Assembly (NCBI GenBank): GCA_013397695.1
Contig: VYZI01000109.1
Location: 1,944,391-2,008,390 of the forward strand
DNA: 64,000 nt
Source of the DNA: Centropus unirufus
Lineage: Eukaryota; Chordata; Aves; Cuculiformes; Centropidae
Direction of reading: 5' to 3'
The notes beneath the pieces were generated by a model. The model made no database searches. It was not told the origin of the DNA and saw only the letters and a program-made list of their open reading frames with translations. Position numbers and translations under genes: made by a program. Shown one piece after another: positions 48,453-61,858 of the stretch; position 1 is the stretch's first letter; the number at the start of each line of letters is the position of its first letter.

Positions 48453-51400
48453 GTAAGACATAGCATCGCACTATTAGGCCAGTTAGTGCCTTTGACAAGA
48501 ATCCATTTTCCAGTGATAAGAGAAGTAGTTTCTATTACTTCTGTGCAAGCTCAAACATCAATGAAATAAACATATCCCAGACAAGTTGCTTTTAAATCCT
48601 TTTTTTGCAATGCTGATGTTTTTAATGTGTTTTTATAAATCTCCAACAAAGAAGACAAGTGGGGAGATCAAGAAGTGGTGCATACAAATAGCACCTCTAA
48701 TCTGAATCTGTAATAGGAACTGAGTTTTCTCAGTACTGCAGAGATATATTTTTTTAATGACTCAGGCAAATCCTCTCCTAAATGTATTCATCAATTTGGG
48801 GTTCTTTTGCTTTTTCCTTAGCTAGCATAACTTCTTCAGAAATATCTGTGTTCAGAGTAACGTTCTAAAGTCAGGCACAGTAAGTCATCTGGAACAGTCA
48901 AGAAAATTTTTTGTTTCAAAACTCTCCCCTACACGTGAGAGAAGCCCGCTGGGGACTCATGCATGCCACCTGCTGGCACTTTCTATACCTCTTATAAACA
49001 CGTTGTTCCGTGGCCTTTCTAGTCTTCCTCCCAGTGACACTAAGCACCCTTGGTACGTGCTGAGGTCAGTCGCCTTTATAGGTAGGTGCTGCTAAAAGGC
49101 AACCCCTCCTCAGCTGAATGCCCAGCTCCTTGAACTATCCAAATTTAATATATACCCCAAAAGATTGCTTTGCTTGAATTTTTTCTCTTTAGAACATGTT
49201 TAACAATGCTGGTGTGACTATTTCTTGCATTAGTGGCAAAAGTGATTGAAAAATGATACTTGTTAGTATTTACATGTTCCTTCATGAAAAATATTCTATT
49301 TCTGTGTGATTCAGTGTGATACACATACACTCCTCTGTGTGGGTAAATTGTTTTCAGTACATAGAACATGCACACTAAGTGTCAGTGATTTATAAAATCT
49401 TGACTGTAAGAAAATATTGAAAAAGGCATGCTGACATAATGGGGAACTGCATTTGGAGATAGTACTTCATTTCAAGGCTACGTTTTCTGGCTTTTCAATC
49501 GCTTTAATAATATGGTGGTTAATTACAATTTAAATGTATGCACTTGCAGTTAAGTAATTTTTTTTGTGAATATTGACAAAAATATACATATATGCATGAA
49601 TACACAAAAGCATATATTTATATAAAGATAGATGTAGATATTTGTGTGTCTATTATTTGTGTAAGGCAAGTAAATCAGGAATGTCTGAACAATTTTGAGC
49701 ATCACTGGAATTTTGTGGTATTTAAAGGTATGAGTATACACACATGCACACACATATTTATACATGCACTCCTATAACATATCTCCTGATAAGCTGAAAA
49801 GTTATCAGTTGCATCCTGAATAACAGGAGGTGAGCTGAAATGCTTGCTGCTATTTCACATATATTCAACCACCATTCTTCATGAAAAAGTTAAAATTTCT
49901 TTATATTCTCAGTCAACAGTGGCAGTAATCACTGGCAGGGAAATTGTTAAGAGGCTGAAGTGGTTACTGAATAGCAAACATCCCTTTGGGTGAGGAAAAT
50001 GTATTGTGGTAAGATCAACAAAACAAATGGGCTCCTCTATCCTGTCTGCACAAACTGACTGCCTTGTCCTGGGGATGATTAAGTAGAGTAAAAAATCATT
50101 AAAAAAATAATTTTAAAATGCTAGCATATGCGAAACAAACAGTTGATACATTCTACAAGAAGAACTCAAGAAATGGGGCAAAAGCATGAAACTTCTAATC
50201 TCTGCTGCTCATTCTTCCTCCCACACTATCCAACAATGAAAGTCTTACTTTTGGACTTGCTTGTTTCATAACTCTGAAATGGGAAAATAGCACACATTGA
50301 AATTACATTGGTTTCTGAAAACCAATATATCGTACATTTTTAAGAACTGGTTTGATAATCTTATAAAAGTATTCAAGGCGCTGAAACATTAAAGTTAATC
50401 CTCTTATTAAGACCACATTTAGAAAAATGTCACAGTGACACATTTCTGGGAATCATAATTAGGAGAACAGAAACTGACAAAGAATATATTATTCTTAACA
50501 GAGAAGTAGGAGAAGTAACACAAAAATTTTTTATGTTACTTGTTCAAATAATTTGGTGCAATTATAATGGTGTTCAAGGATTAATATTGGAATGTTAGAA
50601 TGATAACATTTAAAATAATTGCTTTTGTTCCTTTAAACTCCCTTAAACTTCATTGTTCTTTCATCTTCTGCTTAAATCCAAGTGTCTGCATTTGAAAACT
50701 TTAAAAAATATTTCACCAGAAAAACTCATGGAGATATATTAACTCACTTTCATTTCTGTCCTGAGGCTATCGTGTTTGACAGTGACAGAAAATAGTTTCA
50801 AGGACAATATGACAGAGATGCAATAAATTAAAGGAAAGTATAAACTACTTAGTTACAGAAAAAAATTTGCTCTTGTTCTAAATCTATAGTTTGGAATACA
50901 TATTTTAGACTGGAAAAAAATGCCTCTAAACCATGACAGGCTTTGAAAAAGCTGCTACTATTTAGTTCACTGATAAACAAGTTTTGAAGGAGCATTATGA
51001 ACGTTATCCAATTACCGCTTTCTCTGTGAACTATAACATTTGATTGAAAAGTTAATTACATATATATATTCTGAAATGATTTAATCATATCATCATCAGT
51101 CTTGCTAATCAGGCATAAATCTGAGGGATTACCACTAATACAGTGTTTTGTTTTCTCAGTGCTGCAATACAGCAAATAATCAATCCTCCAGTTACTAATT
51201 CTATGAAGGCTAAAGCCGCTTCCATATTCCTCTGTGGAGCTGAGGGCAGCAGGCTTTTGCCTCAATAGCCGCTCATCTTTTTCACATCTTTTTCCACTCC
51301 GCCTTCATATTACATGCCATACTCCCTCCTAAAACAGTCCATACGGCTTTCGGTGGTGGGAACCCTTCCAAGCCACACGATGTGCTGCTTGATTATCACT

Positions 51401-53459
51401 GTGCTAATAAGCCTTTGTGCCATGGCCAGAGCTCTTGCTGGCTCTCTGCTAGGTTGGGCCCTTGATGTAAATATGTGTGTTAATGACTTCCCTATGGCCC
51501 AAGAGGCATCTGGAGGTAGCTCTAACCACCCACCTGAAAAATGTTTAGTTGTATGTGGGGCCTGGAAAAGAGAAGATACAGTACCTTGCAGCTTCAGATG
51601 CTGACAGAGCTAGGCTGCAAGTTTTTCTAAGATAAGGTTAAATTCTTGCTTTCCAGCTGAAGTCAGTGCTTTCAGGATTTTAACCAAATGTGGCAACACT
51701 GTCACGGGCAAGGACTTTCTTCAGCCAAGAATTTCAGTGCTGTGTCCATAATACAATCAGAAATACCATGAATGAACTAATGGGCAGTGAAACATATGAG
51801 ACAACATTGTGTGCTTTTGGTGGTAGCAAATGAAGCAGGACTTACACGAGCAAGGAAACACCAAGCTCAGGGGTCTGAACTCACTAATAACTTTGAAAGG
51901 TGCTGCTTTATTTCAGACCGGAAGGTTAGCTTTTTCTCATTTTAGTGCTCTAAACAGTTGGCCTAAGATAAACGAGGCTTCTGCTGAGTGTGTTGTGGCT
52001 ACAGCAAAATAAATTGAGAGGCTGGTTGTTCATGCACTCTCCCGTGTAAAGGAAATATTTAAATTCCCTAAGGACAAAGTCCTCTGATGTCTGTGTAGAA
52101 ACATAAAAAATGGATCAAAAACTTTAAAAACTGGAATAAACAACAGCTACTGAAAGACTTCAGCACCTCAGAAGTGGCAATATGAATGTGGATGTCCTTC
52201 TATTTTTAAACACTGGTGTGCAAGTCCTCATGTCTGTTTTCAAAAATTAATTCCCAGTCCTTTATTGCTTCCAGCTATAATTTTTGGAGTGCTTTAACTG
52301 AAGGTGTCTATTATCCTTTAGCTCTTGAAAGTCTCAACCATAATTAATGTTTTGTATGGTAACAGAAAATGTGACTGCTTTTTACTTAGAAAAAGGTAAA
52401 TATTTATGGCCTAATATGCAAAATTGATTAATAATGTCATGTAGCTAAGTTTCAAAGCATAAAGAAACCTGATATTAAATGCTGATTTAATACCCAGTGT
52501 TTTCTTTCTATGCATACCAAATGGAGCACTCGTAGTGTGAATTACCGACTGCTTTTGAAAATGTAAACCTATCTGTCTTCCAACTCTGATTAATATACAT
52601 AAAGGCAATAGTATGCAATCTTTTTCAGAGTGGCTATGCTTGCAATCCCTAGATCAAATAATTTTGAAAATGTTATGAAGAAAAAAGATCACAAAGAAGA
52701 CAACAAAACCAAAGCAAAACAAACTCTGAACACGGAAGTCTGTTTTAGAAATAATTATTAATTTCCTTATATGTTTAGATTTGTTCTGCTTTCAATACAC
52801 CCAGTAGAAAAAATAAAGGATTAAGAAACTTTCATGAGGACAAGTTTATTTGGGGGAATTGTGGCATAGCTTTTAACTACTGTGTCCTGAAATAATTACA
52901 ATAAAGACTCCTGCTTTATTTCATACTATATTCCCACAATGCCTCGCTGCTCCCTCAAATACTTTAACCTTTCTATTTTTCTTAATACTTCCCCAGTAGC
53001 AGCCTACTAAAAGGCTTTTAAATAACTTGTGCATGACTCTTTTTCTTTCCTCTTTTTTTTTTTTGAAATTAATCACCTATAAAGCCGCATATTCTCTAGA
53101 TACTATGAGATGAGGATTGCCCCCATTTTGCATAAATTGCTTTTTTGTTACTGTTACAAGGCTTATAGGCTCAGCTCCTTGTTAACATGGCTCACAATAA
53201 AATTGAGTTTGTTCAGGTCACACTAGAGACTAGCACTTGCCCAAAGATATTTCTTTGCTTATTGCCTTTTATCCCCAAGAAATCTTCTTTTCTGAGTAAT
53301 AATATTGTTAAATTTGCATCCAGTTCACCTGGGTTTGCAGTCAGGGGCATTTCTAATGTACTTCCTTCTCTTGGTTTCACACGGGATATAACTTTCACTT
53401 TCTGATTTCTTTTGGCTGACTGACAACTGAACAGAGCAGGAAAAAGAGGCAGCTTTTCT
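48453..53459. other. unique non-coding stretch
   Basis: No gene recognised. AT-rich, with small (AT)n and poly-T patches (for example 49590-49640 and 51061-51070). A weak CR1-like string near 50380-50450 was not accepted. Frames are at most 96 codons. Confidence 0.5.
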
Positions 53460-53550
53460 CCATCCATCCATCCATCCATCCATCCACCCATCCATGCATG
53501 CATGCATCCATCCATCCACCCATCCTTCCACTCACTCACCCTTCCTTCCA
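53460..53550. repeat. (CATC)n / (TGGA)n tetranucleotide microsatellite
   Basis: Mostly CATC units with a GCAT insertion block (CATGCATGCATGCAT) in the middle and a degenerating CTTC/CTCA edge on the right. On the minus strand it produces the WMDGWMDG pattern in an artefactual open frame. Confidence 0.95.
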
Positions 53551-54754
53551 TGCACCTGATGAACTCTCCATCACCTTCAGTTTTTTTCCTTTTAAGTCCC
53601 ACTATACTTTTGGTTGTGACTGTAATTCTTAAGAAATGACACAGTTTGAAATAAAGCCACTGGCAGGGGTAAGGCTAGACTGGAACCTGATTAGGGGAAG
53701 ACCTGCCTACCTGGTTGCTTGGTGGAAGGTGACAGCAAGACCTGAGAGGATGATGTTTCCTTCCCAAATCTTGAAGTGTCTCTGTGCTTTTCACCCACCA
53801 TCAGAAGAAAAATACAGAATGTTACCTAAAATAAAGAGGGATATATATAGATATTCCGCCAGATATGACCACATACAAAGGCATATTTCCTAGTTTGCTT
53901 TCCTGTTTTTATTCTGACAAAAGAGGCTGGAATTCTTGTAGAAACAAGGCCTTTGCTTTTTACAGACTTGTTACTCTGTTTTCTAATCACTATCCCAGCT
54001 TAAACAACCATTCTTCAATCTTGAAACATTTCAGTTACAGTGACAAGTCAGCCATACTTAATACCAAGTGTGTCCTTTTCTCCAACTTTACCCTTATTTA
54101 CAAAATGCAATATAAAACAAATTATAAATTCTTGATTTTGATATGCATAACACTAAAATCCCCACCTCTCACCCTCCTCTGCACATGGGGTAAGCTCTAC
54201 GCTCTTTCTGAACCAATGTGTACCACAAGAAGAAAGTACAGTCAAGTGAGAAAAAAAAAAAATTCTCATTGCTCAGATAAGCAGGATATGTATATTCATA
54301 TAGTCACAAAGGAATTCAGCGATGTTTTTGAAATGAGAGTGCTCTGGAGATTTTCCAGCTTTCGTATGGTACTATCAGCATGGTGATATTTCAAACTGCT
54401 GTCTCTCCATCACAAATGCGGTCACTATTAAACAGTGCACAGAAAGTTAACCAAGCTAATGGGTCTTGCCTTGTTCACTGTATGATCAGGTCATAGGAAT
54501 GTAGACAATTGTTAGATCTAGTAATGATGTAAGGCAAATTTCCAGAAAATAAATCAACTGTGCATTGTGCTACATTATCAGATTAACTAAGTATCCAGAA
54601 AACCTTATTTGTTTACAGAAATCAACACATGAAATATAGCTTGTTAGTAACCATATTGATTTCCTAATTAGAGAATAATGCTAAACAATGCAGAAACCAG
54701 GGCACACACAGAGAGGCACTCTGTAATATTGGGAAAGGAGGCATTCTATGCTCC
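53551..54754. other. unique stretch with an unexplained 173-codon frame
   Basis: The frame 53865-54386 (plus) is the longest uninterrupted frame here apart from CR1-related ones, overlapped by another at 53636-53893. Composition is rich in S, K, F, I and Y as expected from AT-rich non-coding DNA. There is no recognised domain and no codon structure that I could see. Not called as a gene. Confidence 0.45.
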
Positions 54755-54838
54755 AAAAAATGGAAAAAGAAACAGAAAAGGAAAAAGGAAAGGGCTAGGG
54801 GAAGGGGAAAGGAAAATGGAAAGGGGAAAGGAAAAAAG
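54755..54838. repeat. purine-only-biased tract, GGAAA-like
   Basis: About 80 bases that are nearly all A and G on the plus strand (GGAAAGG, GGGGAAAGG, GGAAAATGG units), broken by a few pyrimidines. Such homopurine tracts can form triplexes; here it looks like a degenerate simple repeat. Confidence 0.85.
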
Positions 54839-55324
54839 TGACAGACAACTGTGTCTCTACTCATCCTTTTACTCACACGTTGCACATATGAAAAGGATAT
54901 CGAAGCATCATTTGCCACATGCTTTGGAGAGTAACTTAAAAAAAATTGTCATTTTGTCACATTCAAGAATTTTACAAGAATGAGGGAACAAGCTGAAATC
55001 GGACAGCAGTACACAACAGATGGGCTGAATTTCACTTTATATCTCTAATAGGAAGGGCTGTTTCCTTAAACAAAGATTTTCTGTAATGAAGTTCTTTACA
55101 AAACCCAATAAATATACCTTAACAATGCCCTCATCAGAGCAAAGTATTGCTAGTTTTCTCACAAGACAGGGAACAGACCTACGGTGATTCAAGATGACTT
55201 GTCAAAAGTATTAGCTAATTTGAAAGACAGTCCAAGGAGACTGCAACCCATGAACTTCCGCTGCAGTTGGAAGCTGTTAAAAAATTCAGGAAACCAGACC
55301 TCTAATATTTCCTTTTAGCTAGCC
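54839..55324. other. unique flank left of CR1 copy
   Basis: No gene or repeat recognised up to the CR1 5' junction. Confidence 0.5.
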
Positions 55325-56103
55325 AAATGGAGTGAATGGGATGAGGTTTAATAAGGTCAAATGCAGGGTCCTGCACTTGGGACACAACCCTGTACACTAC
55401 GGGCTTGGGGAAGAGTGGCTGGAAAGTTGCCTAGAGGAGAAAGATCTGGGGATGTTGGTTGACAGCCAGATGAACATGAGCCAGTAGTGTGCCCAGGTGG
55501 CCAAGAAGACTAATGGCATCTTGGCCTGTATCAGAAACAGCGTGGCCAGCAGGTCCAGGGAGGTGATTCTGCCCCTGGACTCAGCACTGGTGAAGCTGCA
55601 CCTTGAATCCTCGGTTCAGTTCTGGGCCACTCATTATAAGAAGTATGTCGAGGTTCTGGGATGTGTCCAGAGAAGGGTAATGAAGATGGTGAAGGGGCTG
55701 GAGAACGAGTCTTACGAGATGTGGCTGAGGGAATGGGTTGCTTAACCTAGAGAAGAGGAGGCTGAGAGGAGACCTTATCACTGCCTACAATCGCCTGAAA
55801 GGAGGTTGTAAGGAGGTGGGTGCTGGTCTCTTCTTCCAAGTAACAGGAGATAAGAAAAGGGGGAAGGGCCTCAAAGTGCACCAGGGGAGGTTCCGATTGG
55901 ACATTAGGAAAAACTTTTCCACTGAAAGGGTCATGAGACACTGGCAGAGGCTGCCCAGGAGCTGGTTGAGTCGCCACCCCTAGAGGCATTTAAAAGACAG
56001 GTAGATGAGGTGCTTAGTGATACGGTTTAATGTCAGACAGGTACAGTTGGACTCTATGATCTCAGAAGTCTTTTCCAACGTGGTGATTCTATGATTCTAT
56101 GAA
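55325..56103 (+). mobile_element. CR1 LINE, 5'-truncated, complete 3' tail
   Basis: Begins in the RT thumb region (ATGAGGTTTAATAAGGTCAA, equal to the RFNKAKC block) and runs through VDSQMNMSQ, IRNSVASRSREVILPL, LKGGCKEVGAGLFFQ and GRFRLDIRKNF to the 3' UTR and the tail GATTCTATGATTCTATGAAT. The 5' part of ORF2, including the RT palm, is absent. It is closely similar to copy B at 11179-12185 over shared parts. No target-site duplication is evident, as expected for CR1. Confidence 0.97.
55340..55983 (+). pseudogene. broken CR1 ORF2 C-terminal part
   Basis: The frame at 55485-55487 carries a TAG where the family has a second CAG (SQQ). Reading then continues open (55497-55742, ending at a TGC-TTAA region with stop) and changes frame before LEKRRLRGDLI (55744 on), ending RLPRSWLSRHP near 55980. 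The same TAG is present in copy B. Non-functional. Confidence 0.85.
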
Positions 56104-56837
56104 TTGGGAGTAAAATGTACTTAGTGGACAGCTATGAATACTTAAATTTTAATCACCTGCCCACCATCACTAGGAAACTTGTGGCAGAGACGAGGAGAAA
56201 CCCAAAGTAGTGTCTTCTATCTAGGTAATCTTCCTTAGGGCAGAGTTGAAGCAATTTAAGAAGTTGCCCTTCCTTGCTGTTACAGCACCCACAGCTATGC
56301 AGTTTTAATGCCCCATCAAGAGAGTTCAAATCTGTCTCAGCTCAAAGTGAGCAGATTTATTTTAAACTGTCAACAATGAATGCCACTCAGTTGTGGAGGC
56401 AGAAACCTCCAGCTAAAGGATAGTAATGAACAGCTGGTGGGTAACTGCCAAAATTGCTATACTGACTTTTGAAGCCTCAGGTGCTTTAATTTCTTCCTGC
56501 ATTTTTCTGCCTTAGCTGTCATATAACTTTTGTTTTTACCACATATGAGATAGGCATCCTATGGAGATTAGCATATTTTTTCTCTTTATTGCTGATTTGT
56601 TCTCAGTGCATAGTCCCTCCTGTGCAGTGAATAAAGCAGAGGCCTGAAAAAATTAGTATGTAAGCATGGACTAAAGAATATGCTACATGCATACACTCAA
56701 GGGGAGTAACTCAGTGCTGCATTAAGATACCCTAGTGCCTGAGTGCTTGCCTTGGCTACATTTCAGGACAAAAACCTGTCATTTCCCCATGCACTCTCCC
56801 TTTCATGAGAGAAATCTTGGGCTTGTAGGTGAGAAGT

Positions 56838-56882
56838 ATTATGTAGTAAGGCATTATGTAGTAAAGAATTACGTAGTGTTCT
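56838..56882. repeat. 15-base unit repeated three times
   Basis: ATTATGTAGTAAGGC, ATTATGTAGTAAAGA and ATTACGTAGTGTTCT in succession; the first two are nearly identical and the third has decayed. Confidence 0.85.
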
Positions 56883-57745
56883 TCCCATTGTGTTTGAGTG
56901 CCCAAAGATGCACTGGAGCACACAGCAGTATCTCAAGCTCACTGGAGCTGACAAGAGGTTGACAACCAGGTACACTGGTTCCCCACATAGAGTAAGTCTT
57001 TTCTCATTGTTCTAAGCATGTAATTGAAACCAGACTGTGCACTACTTTGTGGAGGTCCCACTGGGGAAGAGGGAGAAAATACTCCACTACGGGAATGAAT
57101 GATTTAACTACAAAGAAATATTGGACTAAAAACCGCTAACTTTAGTTCTTTCTGATTGTCCTTCTACTACTGTCCCTTGCATTTACCTTCAGCAAGTCCT
57201 TGCCTCACTGTGCAAAAATTCTCATAACTTTCATTGCTTCTGCCATTTTCAAAATCTATCCTTTTCACTCTTCCCTGTCCATCATGCCCCACATTTTATT
57301 CCCTCTAAAACCACTTTGTGTGCTTTCCCAGCACTGATGTATGGTCAAAATGGTTCTTTACAATCTATAGTAAATACTGGAAGGAAAAATGCCCTGTAAG
57401 CAGATGCCCTTTCTATTCATGTTTTCATATAATTCAATCACAGTCCTTTTGTGCTTTGAAACTTGAAAAATCCACATTAATAACACGTCTGTAGTGTTAC
57501 AGAAGTATATCTGAAAGTGCCAATTCACTTTTATTTGCACACCATACTAGAGAAGCAAAAGGCCAGAGGCAATAGAATGAGGAAGCCTGAAATGGTGTTT
57601 GCAGTTCAGTCTGTCCTTGTCTTTTCAAAAGGCTAAAATTATTATTATTGTCTCACATAGTAGCCCCATGGACTTGCTTGTGTCTTGAATTGTGAGCTTC
57701 CTATTTATGGCTTTCCTTGAGTTTTGTCGTTTGCTTTGATTGCAG

Positions 57746-57930
57746 AGTCTTCTGCAAAAGCTGGAACATGCTTCTTTTGTGGAGCAATTGCAAGAGTTGC
57801 TAATTATTATGGATCCCACAACACATCTGGCAGTGCACTATGGTATATGTTTGTTACCTCTTTGTATGGAGAGACGCCTGAGGAAATAATGGTAGAAGTG
57901 TCAAAAGAATATCTACTGATGACATCTTGA
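57746..57930 (+). other. exon-like open block after a strong acceptor (speculative)
   Basis: TTTGCTTTGATTGCAG (AG at 57744-57745) is a good acceptor and is followed by a frame that stays open for about 61 codons to TGA at 57928-57930. It includes GTCFFCGAIARVANYYGS and SLYGETPEEIMVEVSKE. I recognise no family. There is no clear polyadenylation signal close downstream and no partner exon. Most likely a chance frame, noted because both signals coincide. Confidence 0.15.
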
Positions 57931-60900
57931 GAAAAGAATCCTCTAATGAAACTGGGACAACTGAGAAACATGCTATTTGGAAGCAAAGTTCTTAATGCAA
58001 TAAGCAATTCCAGTAGCTGAGGCATTAAAAAACCATCAAGTATCACAGGACTGAAGATAACATTGTGGGGATGGCAGAAATGAGCAATGGATGAGCTGGA
58101 ATGACTCATGTGTTTGCAAGCCCTGTTCCTGTTAGCAGTGTACTTACTCTCATAGAGTTTATCTTATGTATTCTTTGTTACTTTCATTCATTTCAACCTG
58201 CAGGCTGTAAACACATTTGTTATGAAAAGAATGAAATTACACAAACTCTGTGTGAAGCCCCTGAAATCTTGCTACAGGACTATTCATCACCTTCCTATTC
58301 TCATCACAAAGGCACCACACCATTTGCTGTTATTAGATAACATGAGAAAGAGGAAAACAGGAAAAAAAAGAGAGAACACAGAATGTAGTTTGGAAAATGG
58401 ACCAAAGGCAGAAGAGATGGGGTGGCAGTGCTGGAGGACAAAAAAAAAAAGAAGAGGATTCATGGGCATGACAGAGAGATGAGACTCAGTTCAACAGCAA
58501 GCTTCCTTTATAAAAATATGTTTTCTCTTGCCTCACTACTTTTCCTATTGTGATAAGGTGAGGCTTTTTAGTGATTTTGAATAGTGCTGTGGCAGTGATT
58601 AACAGAACAGTCTCAAGAGCACTTTTAGCCAAACAGTCTTCAGAAGTTCCTAAGACTATTTTGTCAATTCAATGGGAATTTTAATTGACTATTAAAATAC
58701 AGCATTACACAAAAAAAGACATTACTGCCCTGTTGCAGAAATACCAGCAAATGTGCCATCAACGGAAAAGGCGATTCTCTTCTGTTGGTTTATTGGAACT
58801 GCTACAACAGCATAAATAGCCTGGAGCAGCAGAAATAGAGGATAGAGCCTTCAAAACATGCTTTTCCCCCAAACAAGGCAAAACAAAGAAAAAGTGAAAA
58901 TGTTAGGCTATTAATTCTACATGATTGGGCATTTCCTCTCTTCTTACTACTGCAAATATAATAGGTCATACTTTACTGTGTGATATAAAATAGTGGGATG
59001 CACATCACCACAACAAAGATTAAACATGCGACTAAGCAAAATTCCCATATGACAACACTGCACAGAACCCATCCTCTTTGAGGCTCTCTTTCTTATTTCC
59101 AGAACAAACATCTTAGCATCTGCACTGATTCAAGATGCCAGAGAGTTTTGCATTCTCATTTCTGCAACCTCACAGGGATGGCCTGAACCCCAGTTTTGCC
59201 AAAGCCTTGTCTCAGGTGATAATTCCTTTCATTCAGGTTCCTCCAAACACCGCATGTAGGAATGTGCTTCATTATTCCCTGTGAGCTCTTGCACATACAC
59301 AGCTCAGTGAAATGTGACAGTGTACCAGGCATCATGTCAGCGACCATCTGTACCGAAATCACCTCATGGCTGAGGCCAGTGAAGCTTACCATGGCTCTAA
59401 TGTCTTAGGTGAAAGGTTTATACCACAGTCTGAACCACCATAAGCTGCAAATAGGAAACTTGCATTTTACAGAAATTATATGTTCACTGGATTGTGCATA
59501 CAATGGTATCACATTAATCACCTGCAATATTATTTCTGGAAATCACCTAAAAGAAATAGCATTTCTCCCTGCTGCGTTAGTATTGAAGTTGCGTAAAGAA
59601 GCAAGTGACCTTCCACTTAACCATGAGTTTATTTGCCAGCAAACAGTTTAGGAAGTATGGTTGAGTCTGTTGATATAAAGAGTGTATATAGGCCAAAAGC
59701 AGGATGAATGTTACACACTGCTGCTGGTCTCAAAGGGCTTTATTAAAAACAAAAGCATATAAAGTAGCTCCTGTACAGGATGATTTTTAATTGTGGCTCC
59801 TTGGGTAAACCTGTACAAGGCAGACTTGCTTGCCTTGCTTGTAGTCTAGAGGGACCTAACAAGCTCTCCACAGATTCTCTTTGGTCTAAGACAGGTTATT
59901 GCTGAGTTTCTGGGCTTTAGTTTAAAGTCTTTGTGACAAATTATGTACTGAAACAAATGCAATTTTGTAGACATGTTTTATATACTAAAAGGCAGAAGTA
60001 TAACAAATATACAAAAGGTTCCATGTGACAGCCTCTTCTAGTTCCACTTTCTTATTAGCATAAGTCTTTGAGCATACACAAACAGCAGTGTATTATTAGC
60101 AAATAGTAGCCTCTAAAATAACAATATCTGAAATGTGCCTGGCTGTAGCAGGGCTGGTGACCAGTCTGCATTGCTTTATGACTCTCAGAAAGCAAAGCCA
60201 CCCATTTTCTTTGGTCTTTGTACAGTCCAAGGCTTTCTGAGCTGGATCCAGAGCAGTCAGCTGGGGAAAGCATTGCAAATGCCACGATTTACACCCCTTC
60301 ACTGCCTACACTCTGCACTCTCTGTATAACGTAAACAATGCATAAGGAAGATTGGGAAGAGGAAATTCCATAATAAATGTCATAGCTGGAGGGGAAAAAA
60401 CCCAAGCCTTGTAGGAAAGACCCTTTGAAGTTAACCAAGCTAAATATGAAGCAACAATAGAAAGGTTGTGGCTTAAATTTTCCTCCTGCCTCTGCGCAAT
60501 TCCAGATTTGTTCCTGGGCTAGCAGAGGGTGCCTTCCCCCCATTGGGATTTATAGATGAACATCTGCACCAAGATTAATTATTTATCACAAAAGATAATC
60601 AGAGGAGAAAGAACAGAGGCCTCCTCCTCTACCAACTCTGGCTTATTTCGCAGCTTTATAGCTAGTGCCAGACAAAAAAAAACAAACAAAAACCACAAAC
60701 CCAGGCATCAGACAAGCAGGAATCTTCCTTTGATGATTAGGCACCCACTTGGAAAGAGGCAAACCAGGTTCCAGTGACTGCTTGGCAGAAAACAGGACAA
60801 AACACTCCAGCAGGAGGACCTGGCAATCTTTAGTTTATGTTACTGAAATGTCAATGCCAAGTGGTCTCAGCATGACAGTGTATTAATGGCTGGCTTCTAC

Positions 60901-61827
60901 CAAAACCAGGCGAGCTCCACTCACAGGCACTGTCTGAGGATCTCTCTCCGATTATTTATGTTTGCTGTTAGATCGTCATGATGTGGTACATTCTCCGACC
61001 GTCTCATTGCCTTACATTGATCTTGTGAAAGACAATCAAAGGAGCAAGATGAAAGAAAAAAGAAAAGTTCAAAACAAGCTTACATTAAATATTCATAACT
61101 GGTAGTAATTACAAACAGAAATTAAAGCCATAGCGATTATGTAGTGCCCAAATCATCTATCTGCAACTCCCTCTAGGAATTTTTCTCCATTGATTTCTGT
61201 TGCTTCAACTGGAAAGTGAAACAGTCTTCTCAGCCTGTACTGTTTGTCTGATTTTGCTACTTTATATATCCATTGCATACATGTCAACTAGCATGATGAG
61301 TTATTAGTAAAAGTAAGGCTCTACACTTCACTAGAATGTATGACAAAAATCTGCCTTGAGTAAAGACAAGATGGCATCTCAACTGTGGAAGACTTTTAGT
61401 TTTCAACATCTAAACTGTTGTGTCTGTCACTTCAGATGTTAAATACCTTCTTTTGTACATTCAAAAAAGGAACTGGCATCTGATTTTTTTTTTGTTCTTA
61501 TAAATTAGGTTTCTAATATTATTTATGCTTATGATTAATAACATGATCATAATTGGCCATAATTAAGACTGCTAACCAACATATTTTTAGAAAAGACATA
61601 TTTAAAAGATTATTTTGCAAATCTAATATGACATCAGACCAAGACCTTTATGTGAAGACTTCTTACATATGTAAATCTTTTATCTATCTCACATAAAAAG
61701 TGACAAATATGTTAATTTTCTGGGAAGCACCACTTTTTCAAGTACATAACATCACAGGTTTATTCCCTTTTGTGTTTCTGTGGTGTTAAAGTTGGTTTGA
61801 CAACTGGTTTAACACCATGCATATAGA

Positions 61828-61858
61828 GGAACCATGAAACCACGGAACCATGAAATAG
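61828..61858. repeat. imperfect 16-base tandem pair
   Basis: GGAACCATGAAACCAC followed by GGAACCATGAAATAG. Local duplication with later changes. Confidence 0.75.

Noticed and set aside
50380..50450. Possible further ancient CR1 relic (ACCACATTTAGAAAAATGTC resembles the CR1 CACCTTGAATACTG block)
   Set aside because: Only one short landmark, with no ordered neighbours; chance is as likely.
53213..53602. 129-codon minus-strand frame with WMDG repeats
   Set aside because: The repeat is the translation of the tetranucleotide microsatellite at 53460-53550.
53865..54386. 173-codon plus-strand frame
   Set aside because: AT-rich composition, no recognised domain, no splice or promoter context; compatible with chance in 64 kb read in six frames.
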